This document shows positions 27,551 through 36,580 of a stretch of DNA of 64,000 nt, one piece after another. The stretch lies in the NCBI RefSeq assembly GCF_003334855.1, contig NZ_QOWE01000013.1, positions 167,843-231,842 on the forward strand. The letters run 5' to 3'. The notes under the pieces were generated by a model that saw nothing but the letters and a program-made list of their open reading frames with translations, did no database searches and had not been told where the DNA came from. Each line of letters begins with the position of its first letter. The stretch's first letter is position 1. The position numbers and the translations under genes were made by a program. This DNA comes from Larkinella punicea (GTDB lineage: Bacteria > Bacteroidota > Bacteroidia > Cytophagales > Spirosomataceae).

Positions 27551-30500
27551 ATGCATTCCTATTCTATAAACCGCAATGCTTGGGTCAGGATTATGAAATT
27601 TTCAAGCCTACAACTATTGCTTGCGCTCGCCTTCATTCACATCAGCGTAGCGTTCGATGTGCGGGGCCAGGAAATCCTGAACCGACGAATCAGTCTCTCC
27701 GCCAAAAATCAGGACGTCGAGACCGTGATTAAACGCATCGAAGAACAGGCCGATGTGCAGTTTCTGTTCAGCCGGGAGATTATTCAATCCAAACGAAAAA
27801 TCTCTTACCAGGCTAAGAATGAGCAGCTTCATGTGGTTCTAAACCAGATCCTTACGCCACTGAATGTCAGCTACGAGATCGTCAATCAGCAGATTGTGCT
27901 CAAAAGAATGTCGACGCCACCTGGGCCGCTCCAGGGCAAACTTTCCGGCGAGAACGACGTCGAGACCGTCCAGGATGTACAAATCACGGGGAAGGTTACG
28001 GCTGAAAACGGGGAAGGGTTGCCGGGCGTAACGATTCAGATCAAGTCGGTTACGCGGGGAACCACCACCGACGGCAATGGTGATTACCGGCTTTCGGTGC
28101 CGTCGGCCAATGGCACGGTTCTCATTTTTTCCTACATCGGTTATACCACCAGGGAAGTAACCGTTGGGAGCCAAACGGTTGTCAATGTCGTTTTGGCTGC
28201 AGATGATAAAACGCTGGAGGAGGTCGTGGTGGTGGGCTATGGCGTTCAGCGGAAACGCGATGTGACGGGTTCGGTGGTTTCGGTGAATGAAACCACACTG
28301 AAAGAGGTTCCGGCACCCAACCTGGTGAATCAGTTGAAAGGCCGGGCGGCTGGGGTTTCCATCATTAGCAACGGCTCTACGCCGGGTGCTCAGGGGCAAA
28401 TCCGGATTCGGGGAAACCGGACGCTGACGACGAGTTCCGGGTCGAGCGACGGGCTGGATGGCCCGCTGGTGGTGGTCGATGGAATCCCCTTCGGCGGACT
28501 CAATGACATCAACCCCGATGACATCGCCAGTCTCGAAATTCTGAAAGATGCTTCGGCAACGGCCATTTACGGGTCGCGGGGATCGGGGGGCGTCATTCTG
28601 ATTACCACCAAACGGGGTAAAGTCGGAAAACCGGTATTCAGCTACGATGGCTATCATGGGGTGACCAACATCATGGGCAAATTTAACGTCATGAATGGGC
28701 CGGAATATGCCCGGTTTAAAGACGATGCGACCAAATACAACCGCACCAGTCCCGGCACAACCGCTTATCCGCTGACCCAGAAAGAAAAAGATGCCCTGGC
28801 CGCCGGTGTGTCAACCGACTGGCAGGATTTAATTTATAGACCCGGTTTCAACACCAACCACCAGTTGAGCATGGTCGGCGGGGTTGAAAATACGCAGTAT
28901 TCGCTGGGTCTGGGGTATTTCAATGAAACCGGCATCATTCCCAGTCAAAAGTTTGAACGCTACACCATTCGGGCGACGGTCGACCAGCGGATTGGCAAGC
29001 ACATCAAGATTGGTTTGAACACCTTGAATACGCTGACCTATACGAACACGCCGGGTGGTGGCGGTATTCCGGGCGGTTTGGTGCGGCAAACGCCACTGGC
29101 AGCACCTTACAATGCCGACGGTTCCGTCAACCTGTTCCCGGCCGAAGGCTCCATCGATGCCGCCGGGGTGAGCCCGTTAACAATCCTGACCAAGAAAGAT
29201 TCGTATCTGGGCCGTACGCGGGCCTTGCGAACTTTTAACAGCTTATACGCCGAGGTAAATATTCTGCCCGGCCTGCGGTATCGGATGAATGCCGGGTTGA
29301 ACTTCAGCCAGTCGAACTACAATGGCTACAATGGCCCACTGACCTATTTTAACAGCGCCACGGTTCAGTCGTCGTCCAATGCCGAAATCAGCAATACCGA
29401 GTACTGGGACATCAATCTTCAGCACTTGCTATATTATGACAAGACGTTTGGGAAACATAAAGTAGGCGTCACCGGGCTGTATGAAATTACGAAAAACCAC
29501 TCCCTGGGCAGCCGGTTTACGATCACCGGGGTTCCGGCCGATTACATCAAGACGTCTAATTTCTCGCTGGCTTCCGGAACGCCGGTTGCCAACTCGGACT
29601 TCGGTAACTCGTTTTCCGAAACCGGTCTGCTTTCCTACATGGGTCGGGTGAATTACAGCTACAATGACCGCTATCTGTTGACTCTGACGCTGAGACGCGA
29701 TGGTTCTTCTACTTTATCGCCTGGTAACCAGTATTTTAATTATCCGGCAATTGGCGCTGGCTGGAATATTATCGAGGAGGGATTTATGAAAGGTGCCCCG
29801 TTCATCTCGAACCTGAAACTACGGGGTAGCTGGGGTTTGTCTGGAAATCGAAACGTGGGGGCCTATGCGACGCTGGGTGCGTTGTCGGCCGGGTATTACA
29901 ATTTCGGTACGGGAACCGCCGGCCAGCAGTTGGCCTACACGGTGACCAGTCTGCCGGCAACCGGTCTGGGTTGGCAGTCGACCTCGCAGGTGGATATCGG
30001 TGTTGACTTTGGCTTCCTGAATAACCGCATTACGGGTTCGGTGGATTGGTATCACCAGCAAACGAAAGACATTCTGCTGTCTGTTCCGCTGCCACCGAGC
30101 AACGGAGCCGGTTCGACCCTGAAAAACCTGGGCCGCACGGAAGGCAAGGGACTGGAAACCGCGCTGACGTTCGAGATTTTCAGAAACCCGAAAGGCTTCA
30201 ACTGGAGCGCCGATGTGACATATTTCTTCAACCGGGAGAAAATTACGCAGCTTACGACGCCGACCGAACTCGCCAATTTGGGGGCAGGGTGGTTTGTGGG
30301 ACAACCGCTTTCGGTCATTTTCGACTACAAAAAAATCGGTATCTGGCAAACCTCGGACAAAGAAGATGGCACGCTGGCCAAACAAACCTCTCCCACGCAG
30401 TTTCCCGGCCAGATCCGGGTGGAAGATCTGAATGGTGATGGGAAGATTGATGCGGCTGACCGGCAGATTCTGGGCAATTTCCAGCCGGCCTGGGAAGGCG

Positions 30501-31057
30501 GCATCACCAACCGGTTCAGCTTCAAAAACTTTGATATGTCTATCGTAACCTTTGCCCGGATGGGCATGAAGGTGATCGTACCGTATCTGACAGGGAATTC
30601 TACGGGTTCGGGCGGTTTTGCTTTCTTCAACCAGGGACGGGTCAATCAGGTGAAAACCGATTACTGGACCGAAACCAACCCGACCAATGCCTTCCCCGCA
30701 CCGGATGCCGGTAGTGCGGTCGCCTATTTCGGCTCCACGCTGGGCTACTACGACGGTTCGTTCATTAAAGTCCGAAGCATCAACCTGGGCTATACCTTTT
30801 CCAGTCAGTTGATCCGGAAAATCGGCATGAACTCCGCCCGGGTTTATTTCAACGCCACCAATCCGCTGATCCTGTATTCGCCACTAGTAAAAGACAATCT
30901 GGCCGTTGATCCGGAAGGCAACAGCTACGCGAGTGGTTCGGCGACCCTGAACCCGCAGGGGGCCAGCGAGCGCGGAACGCCGGAGCGTCAGATTTCCGTC
31001 AACCTGAACAACCCGCCCGTACGGCAATTTACGCTGGGGGTAAACTTTAAATTCTAA
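27551..31057 (+). CDS. SusC/RagA-family TonB-dependent transporter with STN domain (module 2)
   Basis: 1168 aa from the ATG at 27551; TTG at 27524 would add nine residues before the leader. After the signal peptide there is an STN domain (about 40-120; RISLSAKNQDVETVIKRIEE), a carboxypeptidase-regulatory-like domain (about 150-225; GEGLPGVTIQIKSVTRGT), the TonB box region EEVVVVGYGVQRKRDVTGSV, a plug (VVVDGIPFGGLNDINPDDIA) and the barrel ending FTLGVNFKF. It probably imports xylan- or arabinoxylan-derived oligosaccharides, judged from the downstream hydrolases. It signals to FecR at 26272. Confidence 0.93.
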   Translation: MHSYSINRNAWVRIMKFSSLQLLLALAFIHISVAFDVRGQEILNRRISLSAKNQDVETVIKRIEEQADVQFLFSREIIQSKRKISYQAKNEQLHVVLNQILTPLNVSYEIVNQQIVLKRMSTPPGPLQGKLSGENDVETVQDVQITGKVTAENGEGLPGVTIQIKSVTRGTTTDGNGDYRLSVPSANGTVLIFSYIGYTTREVTVGSQTVVNVVLAADDKTLEEVVVVGYGVQRKRDVTGSVVSVNETTLKEVPAPNLVNQLKGRAAGVSIISNGSTPGAQGQIRIRGNRTLTTSSGSSDGLDGPLVVVDGIPFGGLNDINPDDIASLEILKDASATAIYGSRGSGGVILITTKRGKVGKPVFSYDGYHGVTNIMGKFNVMNGPEYARFKDDATKYNRTSPGTTAYPLTQKEKDALAAGVSTDWQDLIYRPGFNTNHQLSMVGGVENTQYSLGLGYFNETGIIPSQKFERYTIRATVDQRIGKHIKIGLNTLNTLTYTNTPGGGGIPGGLVRQTPLAAPYNADGSVNLFPAEGSIDAAGVSPLTILTKKDSYLGRTRALRTFNSLYAEVNILPGLRYRMNAGLNFSQSNYNGYNGPLTYFNSATVQSSSNAEISNTEYWDINLQHLLYYDKTFGKHKVGVTGLYEITKNHSLGSRFTITGVPADYIKTSNFSLASGTPVANSDFGNSFSETGLLSYMGRVNYSYNDRYLLTLTLRRDGSSTLSPGNQYFNYPAIGAGWNIIEEGFMKGAPFISNLKLRGSWGLSGNRNVGAYATLGALSAGYYNFGTGTAGQQLAYTVTSLPATGLGWQSTSQVDIGVDFGFLNNRITGSVDWYHQQTKDILLSVPLPPSNGAGSTLKNLGRTEGKGLETALTFEIFRNPKGFNWSADVTYFFNREKITQLTTPTELANLGAGWFVGQPLSVIFDYKKIGIWQTSDKEDGTLAKQTSPTQFPGQIRVEDLNGDGKIDAADRQILGNFQPAWEGGITNRFSFKNFDMSIVTFARMGMKVIVPYLTGNSTGSGGFAFFNQGRVNQVKTDYWTETNPTNAFPAPDAGSAVAYFGSTLGYYDGSFIKVRSINLGYTFSSQLIRKIGMNSARVYFNATNPLILYSPLVKDNLAVDPEGNSYASGSATLNPQGASERGTPERQISVNLNNPPVRQFTLGVNFKF

Positions 31058-31071
31058 TCCTGGATCGAACC

Positions 31072-32886
31072 ATGAAAACGATAAAAATCTGGTCCATCAT
31101 TGGCCTAACCGCATTGCTCAACACGGGCTGCGAAAAAATATTAGAAGAGAATCCCCAATCACAGATTGTTCCTTCCTATTTCAACAGTCCGTCGGGGGTA
31201 TTGGGCGGTATTGCCGGGGTCTACAACGACATTCGGGGCCAGTGGGGCACCGAAGGGTTTACGGTCGAAATGCAGGCCGGAACCGATGAGTTTTTGCAGG
31301 GAGCCAGCAGCGGAGGCTCTCCGACCTATACGTACAACGGCCTGAACAGCAGCAACTTCGGCTCAGCCTGGAGCATTGCTTTTCAGGATATTAACACGCT
31401 GAACGGCGTCCTCCAATACGGCCAGACGATCGATTTGCCGGAGGCTACCCGCAAGCAGTACCTGGCACAGGCCAAATTTTTGCGGGCGTTCTGGTACTTT
31501 TATCTGGTGCAAACCTATGGCGATGTGCCACTGAGTACCGAATTTATTACAGTTCCCTCGCAGGCCGCTTCCCGCCAGCCGGTTGCTCAGGTGTATGAAT
31601 TAATTATCAAGGACCTGACTGAAGCGGCCACCGATTTGCCCAACCAGCCAACCGCCCCATTTCTGGGGAAAGCCGCTACGAAACCGGTGGCGCAACTGCT
31701 GCTGGCCAAGGCGTATCTGACCCGGGGCTGGCTCAACAATACGGCGGCTGATTTTACGCAGGCGGCCACCATTTGTGCAGACATCATTGCCAATAAAGCA
31801 ACGTATGGTCTCGATCTATGGCAGGATTATGGCGATGCGTTTGTCCCGGCTAACGACTATGGCAAAGAAACCATGTTTGTCAGCGATCACGTACTCGACC
31901 CGAAATTTGGCTACTATACTGTGGGTAGTGGGGCCAGTGGTGGTGCCGCTCAAAATCTGACGCCCTGGTTTACCAACTGGAATTACCCCAACAACACCGG
32001 TATCAATTCCTACAAAAGCGCTGCGGGGGCCTACGTGAATAGTGGAACCTCGTTGATGATCCGGGATTCGCAGTATGGCCGGCCTTATACCCGGATGCGC
32101 CCGAACAGCTACAAATGGCCGTCAGGCCCCAATGCCGGCAAGAACTACTTTCTGGATCAGGCGTTTACGAATCGGAATGTCGATTCACGGTTTATCAATT
32201 CGTTCTATACAGTTTACATTTCCAATACTGCCGTTACCAACACCGCTACGGCCGCCAACAACAAACGCGGAATCGGTTATACCACCGTGGTGGGTGCGGA
32301 TACGGCCGTTTGGTTGCCCGACTTTGAGGTAGAAGGTGCGCCACAGTTCATCGGTACACGGCCTTTCAAAGGGCTGGTCGTACCGCCCAGCTTGTGGGAT
32401 AACGGCATTTTTCCGGCGCTGAAGAAATTCATGGACCCCAGCCGGGGTGCCAACTTCAACGATCCGTCGACCCGCCCCTGCGTGCTCTACCGTTTTGCTG
32501 ATGTGTACCTGACCGGGGCCGAAGCCTACCTGAAAGCGGGCGATGCGACGAAAGCGGCTGCAATGCTGAATACGGTTCGGCAACGCGCGGCTTTCCGGAA
32601 AACCAACACGGCGGCTCAGAACGCGGCTGCCGCAACGGCCATGACCATTACAGCGGCCGATGTAACGGTTGACTTTATCCTGGACGAGCGCACCCGCGAA
32701 CTCTTTGGCGAATGGCAACGGTGGCATGACCTGGTCCGGACGCGTTCGCTGGTGCGACGCGTGAAAGCCTGGAATCCGGAAGCGGCTACCAATATTCAGG
32801 ATTTTCACATGCTGCGTCCCATTCCTCAGGCGCAAATTGACCGGGTGGTGGAAGGGCCGAAGTTCCCGCAGAATCCGGGTTATTGA
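31072..32886 (+). CDS. SusD/RagB-family glycan-binding lipoprotein (module 2)
   Basis: 604 aa. The leader MKTIKIWSIIGLTALLNTGC ends in a lipobox, with the lipidated Cys at residue 20. The N-terminal SusD helices include AQAKFLRAFWYFYLVQTYGD. The C-terminal part has YRFADVYLTGAEAYLKAGD and LDERTRELFGEWQRWHDL, and it ends in the typical PKFPQNPGY. It starts 14 bp after susC. The middle has Asn/Thr/Gly-rich loops that are likely to contact glycan. It forms the surface lid and binding subunit of the module 2 importer. Confidence 0.93.
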   Translation: MKTIKIWSIIGLTALLNTGCEKILEENPQSQIVPSYFNSPSGVLGGIAGVYNDIRGQWGTEGFTVEMQAGTDEFLQGASSGGSPTYTYNGLNSSNFGSAWSIAFQDINTLNGVLQYGQTIDLPEATRKQYLAQAKFLRAFWYFYLVQTYGDVPLSTEFITVPSQAASRQPVAQVYELIIKDLTEAATDLPNQPTAPFLGKAATKPVAQLLLAKAYLTRGWLNNTAADFTQAATICADIIANKATYGLDLWQDYGDAFVPANDYGKETMFVSDHVLDPKFGYYTVGSGASGGAAQNLTPWFTNWNYPNNTGINSYKSAAGAYVNSGTSLMIRDSQYGRPYTRMRPNSYKWPSGPNAGKNYFLDQAFTNRNVDSRFINSFYTVYISNTAVTNTATAANNKRGIGYTTVVGADTAVWLPDFEVEGAPQFIGTRPFKGLVVPPSLWDNGIFPALKKFMDPSRGANFNDPSTRPCVLYRFADVYLTGAEAYLKAGDATKAAAMLNTVRQRAAFRKTNTAAQNAAAATAMTITAADVTVDFILDERTRELFGEWQRWHDLVRTRSLVRRVKAWNPEAATNIQDFHMLRPIPQAQIDRVVEGPKFPQNPGY

Positions 32887-32914
32887 GTAAAAAAAGTTGG
32901 TAGATAAATTGCGT

Positions 32915-32945
32915 AGACGTAAGAGGCTTTTGACCTCTTACGTCT
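32915..32945 (+). terminator. Terminator-like hairpin after susD
   Basis: A 12-bp perfect stem (AGACGTAAGAGG/CCTCTTACGTCT) with a 7-nt loop follows susD by 28 bp. There is only a weak T tract, so partial termination between the transport genes and the enzyme run is likely. It may also belong to a palindromic repeat family. Confidence 0.6.
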
Positions 32946-33030
32946 CTTTAACGTTACGATAAACCACCCATGACTGAAGAACACACTGCTTTTGCGGCCC
33001 ACCAACCTGGCTATTGATTTTAAGATTGCT

Positions 33031-34719
33031 ATGAAAAAGATGAAAAACGTTCTCTCGGGTGCTTTGATAGCACTTGGTTTTTTTTTGAGTCACTTCCTTT
33101 TCGCTCAGACAACCACCCTGGTCAACCCCATCCTGACCGGTTTTTACCCCGATCCGAGCATCGTGCAGGTTGGCACCGACTACTACCTGGTCCACTCGAC
33201 GTTTTCCTATTTTCCCGGTATTCCGGTTTTTCACAGCAAGGATTTAAAAAACTGGAAGCAAATCGGGAATGTCATCGACCGGCCTACTCAGATGGATTTC
33301 ATGGGTGAACGGCTGACGCGGGGCCTTTTTGCGCCGGCCATCAGTTACTACAAAGGCACCTACTACCTCACCTGCACCGACATCGACCACGATGGTAATT
33401 TTGTGGTGACGGCCAAAAATCCGGCTGGCCCGTGGAGCGATCCGGTTAAAATCCCGCAGGTAAGGGGCATCGACCCCTCCATCTACTTTGACGAAGCGGC
33501 CGACAAAGCCTATATTCTCTACAACAGCGATGCGCCCAACAACAAACCGTTGTATTCGGGACACCGGACCATCCGCATGTATGAATTTGATTACCAAAAC
33601 TTAAAAGTTGTCGGGGAAGAAAAACAACTGGTCAACGGGGGCGTGGATCTGTCTAAAAAACCGGTCTGGATCGAAGCCCCCCACATCATGAAGCGGAACG
33701 GCTGGTATTACCTCTACGCGGCCGAGGGCGGAACGTCGGTCAATCACTCCGAAGTGATCTTGCGGAGCAAAGACGTCTGGGGGCCGTATGTGCCTTTTGA
33801 AGGCAATCCGATCCTGACGCAGCGGGAGTTGCCGGCCGACCGGAAAGACGCCATTACGTCGGCGGGCCACGCGCAGTTTGTGGATGGGCCAGACGGCAAG
33901 ATGTATTGCATTTTTCTGGCGGTACGGCCCTACGAAGGCGATTATTACAACACCGGCCGTGAAACGTTCATTGCACCCGTCACCTGGACCAACGACTGGC
34001 CCATGATCGAGCATGGCGAGAAGGCAATTTCATACAGGTATCCGGTTAATTACAAAGAGGTTAAACAGAAAGACGCGTTGCCCCAATCGGGCAATTTTGC
34101 GTATACACTGACTTTCGATAAGGCACTGGACCCGGCGCTGCTGTTTATGCGCACCCTCGATAAAAGCTGGTATTCGCTGTCGAAAAAACAGGGACTGACG
34201 CTGAAACTGAAGCCCGAAACCGTCATGGAGTTGGGCAATCCGGCGTTCATCGGCAAACGCCAGCAGCACTTGTTCAGTACGGCTGAAACCGAACTGGATT
34301 TTAAACCGACATCCGAAAAAGAAAAAGCCGGGCTGATCATTCTTCAGGATGAGGGCCATTTCTACTTTCTGTGTAAATCCAGATCGCAGGACAAAGACGT
34401 GCTGCAACTCTACAAAAGCAAACCGCGATCCCAAGAGATGGAACTGCTGACCGAGGTGCCGCTGACCGGAAAACCCGGGAAAGTGGGTCTGCGGATCGCG
34501 TCGCAGGGGGATACTTATCATTTTCAGTATTCCACCGATGCTAAAAACTGGAAGCTTCTTCAGGACAAGGTGGACGGCAAATTCCTGAGTACCAAAGTAG
34601 CGGGCAGCTTTATCGGCTGTTTGTACGGTCTGTACGCGACGTCGTCAGGAGACGCCAGCACGAATACCGCTTCGTTCCAGTACCTGAAATATGCAGGGGA
34701 TGATCCGATGTTCAAGTAA
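33031..34719 (+). CDS. Secreted GH43 beta-xylosidase/arabinofuranosidase with C-terminal beta-sandwich
   Basis: 562 aa from the ATG at 33031, with a signal peptide ending at about residue 26 (FLFAQ). The five-bladed propeller carries the three GH43 acids: Asp41 in GFYPDPSIVQ, Asp148 in RGIDPSIYF and Glu215 in PVWIEAPHIMK. From about residue 340 there is a second beta-sandwich domain typical of two-domain beta-xylosidases (LPQSGNFAYTLTFDKALDPA, then GLIILQDEGHFYFL). It should release xylose or arabinose from xylan oligosaccharides in the periplasm. It is the first enzyme after the module 2 transporter. Confidence 0.88.
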   Translation: MKKMKNVLSGALIALGFFLSHFLFAQTTTLVNPILTGFYPDPSIVQVGTDYYLVHSTFSYFPGIPVFHSKDLKNWKQIGNVIDRPTQMDFMGERLTRGLFAPAISYYKGTYYLTCTDIDHDGNFVVTAKNPAGPWSDPVKIPQVRGIDPSIYFDEAADKAYILYNSDAPNNKPLYSGHRTIRMYEFDYQNLKVVGEEKQLVNGGVDLSKKPVWIEAPHIMKRNGWYYLYAAEGGTSVNHSEVILRSKDVWGPYVPFEGNPILTQRELPADRKDAITSAGHAQFVDGPDGKMYCIFLAVRPYEGDYYNTGRETFIAPVTWTNDWPMIEHGEKAISYRYPVNYKEVKQKDALPQSGNFAYTLTFDKALDPALLFMRTLDKSWYSLSKKQGLTLKLKPETVMELGNPAFIGKRQQHLFSTAETELDFKPTSEKEKAGLIILQDEGHFYFLCKSRSQDKDVLQLYKSKPRSQEMELLTEVPLTGKPGKVGLRIASQGDTYHFQYSTDAKNWKLLQDKVDGKFLSTKVAGSFIGCLYGLYATSSGDASTNTASFQYLKYAGDDPMFK

Positions 34720-34737
34720 TTGATTGAATACCAGGAC

Positions 34738-34782
34738 TTTCGCTTTTGCCCCGGCCTTTAGGGGAACGGGGCAAAAGCGAAA
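34738..34782. repeat. 15-bp inverted repeat between two GH43 genes
   Basis: TTTCGCTTTTGCCCC pairs perfectly with GGGGCAAAAGCGAAA across a 15-nt spacer. It starts 18 bp after the first GH43 stop and ends 34 bp before the next start. No T tract follows, so a processing or attenuation element fits better than a strong terminator. Confidence 0.6.
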
Positions 34783-34816
34783 AGAATTATCAGACGTAAG
34801 TCCTAAATACATTAAG

Positions 34817-36400
34817 ATGAAAAGGACGGTTTTTCAGGCGGTTTTATGGGTGGTTACCCTGTTTTGGGCGGTATTCGCTTCGGAAGCCCAAACCGCCCAA
34901 AACCCGATCATTTTTGCCGATGTCCCCGACCTGTCCATGATCCGGGTGGGCAATACCTATTACATGAGCAGCACCACGATGCACCTCAGTCCGGGTTTGC
35001 CGATTATGAAATCGAAAGACTTGGTGAATTGGCAATTGGTTGGCTATGTGTATGATACGCTGGCAAATGTGGATGCGTTGAACCTGACCAACGGCAAAAG
35101 CACCTACGGACGAGGGTCGTGGGCCAGCAGCCTGCGCTACCACAATGGCACTTACTACGTGACCACTTTTGCCCAAACCACCGGCAAAACCCATGTTTTT
35201 ACGACCAAAAATATCGAAAAAGGGCCGTGGAAAGAGACGTCATTTAAACCGTCCTACCACGATAATACCCTGTTTTTCGACGATGACGGTCGGGTATACC
35301 TGATTTATGGCGCGGGCAAACTCCGGTTGGTCGAACTGACTGCCGATGCCTCGGGCGTGAAGCCCGGCACCACCGAACAGGTCCTGATTGAGAACGCCAG
35401 CACGCCATCCGGCACGGGCGGTGGTCTGCCCGCCGAAGGCTCGCAACTGTTCAAGGTGAAGGGCAAATACTATCTGTTCAACATTACGTGGCCGCGGGGA
35501 GGCATGAGAACCGTGGTGATTCACCGGGCCGACAAGATGACGGGGCCGTGGGAAGGGCGAATCGGTTTGCAGGATTTGGGTGTGGCGCAGGGCGGTTTGA
35601 TCGATACGCCGGACGGGAAATGGTACGCTTATCTTTTCCGGGATTCTGGCGGAGTCGGGCGCATTCCGTATCTGGTTCCGGTGACCTGGGAAGACGGCTG
35701 GCCGGTTTTGGGCGTTAATGGAAAAGTACCCGAAATGCTCGATTTGCCTGCCAGCAAAGGCCTGATTCCGGGCATTGTGGCCTCGGACGAATTCACGCGG
35801 AAGAAAGGAGATTCTGCGCTGCCGCTAATCTGGCAATGGAACCACAACCCGGACAACCAACTCTGGTCGGTTACGGAACGGAAAGGGTATCTGCGGCTGA
35901 AAACCGGACGCATCGACACCTCGTTTGTGCTGGCCCGAAACACCCTGACGCAGCGCACCATCGGCCCGGCATGTACCGGATCAACATTGCTCGACGTGAC
36001 CAACCTGAAGGACGGAGATTTTGCCGGGCTGAGTCTGTTACAGAAAAACTACGGTCTGGTGGGTGTCAAACGGGAAAACGGGAAAAATTTCATCGTCATG
36101 CTGAGCGCGTCTTCCGGAAAACCAATTGACATTCAGCGGGTTCTGCTGGCGCAAAAAAACGTCTATTTAAAAGCCGAATGCAATTTTAAAGACCGGGCCG
36201 ACAGCGCTCAGTTCTTTTATAGCCTGGATGGGAAGTCGTGGCAATCCATCGGTGAGCGGCTGAAAATGCCCTACACCATCCCGCATTTTATGGGTTACCG
36301 GTTTGGTCTTTTCAATTATGCCACGCAGCAGACGGGCGGTTTTGCTGACTTCGATTATTTCCGAATAGAAGACAAAATTTCGCAATCCTCCCGAAACTAA
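34817..36400 (+). CDS. Secreted GH43 family glycosidase (two-domain)
   Basis: 527 aa from the ATG at 34817; a longer frame from 34724 runs through a palindrome and is rejected. The signal peptide ends near residue 24 (ASEAQT). The probable catalytic acids are Asp38 (DVPDLSMIRVG), Asp149 (SYHDNTLFFDDDG) and Glu207 (LPAEGSQLFKV). From about residue 325 a C-terminal beta-sandwich appears (EFTRKKGDSALPLIWQWNHN), as in GH43_12-like beta-xylosidases/arabinofuranosidases. It differs from the GH43 at 33031 throughout, so the two probably cut different linkages of the same polymer. Confidence 0.86.
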   Translation: MKRTVFQAVLWVVTLFWAVFASEAQTAQNPIIFADVPDLSMIRVGNTYYMSSTTMHLSPGLPIMKSKDLVNWQLVGYVYDTLANVDALNLTNGKSTYGRGSWASSLRYHNGTYYVTTFAQTTGKTHVFTTKNIEKGPWKETSFKPSYHDNTLFFDDDGRVYLIYGAGKLRLVELTADASGVKPGTTEQVLIENASTPSGTGGGLPAEGSQLFKVKGKYYLFNITWPRGGMRTVVIHRADKMTGPWEGRIGLQDLGVAQGGLIDTPDGKWYAYLFRDSGGVGRIPYLVPVTWEDGWPVLGVNGKVPEMLDLPASKGLIPGIVASDEFTRKKGDSALPLIWQWNHNPDNQLWSVTERKGYLRLKTGRIDTSFVLARNTLTQRTIGPACTGSTLLDVTNLKDGDFAGLSLLQKNYGLVGVKRENGKNFIVMLSASSGKPIDIQRVLLAQKNVYLKAECNFKDRADSAQFFYSLDGKSWQSIGERLKMPYTIPHFMGYRFGLFNYATQQTGGFADFDYFRIEDKISQSSRN

Positions 36401-36407
36401 ACCCGTT

Positions 36408-36509
36408 ATGAAAAAGACTTTTTCTGCCATTACGCTTCTTCTTGGCTCACTACGGTGGAGCCTCAACGCTTCGGCACAGGATAAAAATTTTTACATTTAC
36501 CTCTGGTAG
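36408..36509 (+). pseudogene. Remnant of a secreted SGNH-type carbohydrate esterase
   Basis: 33 codons encode a signal peptide (MKKTFSAITLLLGSLRWSLN followed by ASAQ), then DKNFYIYLW and a stop. In secreted Bacteroidota acetylesterases of the sialate O-acetylesterase/CE6 type the mature protein begins just like this, with FYIYLCFGQSNMEG as the first block. Here the gene ends where that block should continue. It starts 7 bp after the GH43 stop, as an operon gene would, and the next gene starts 71 bp later. I infer a deletion that removed the catalytic part; the stub could still be translated. Confidence 0.6.
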
Positions 36510-36580
36510 ATTGAAACTTACCTACTATACCGATGCGCCCAGGCTGTTCAAAATCGGATGCTTTCATCCACTTTAAAAAG

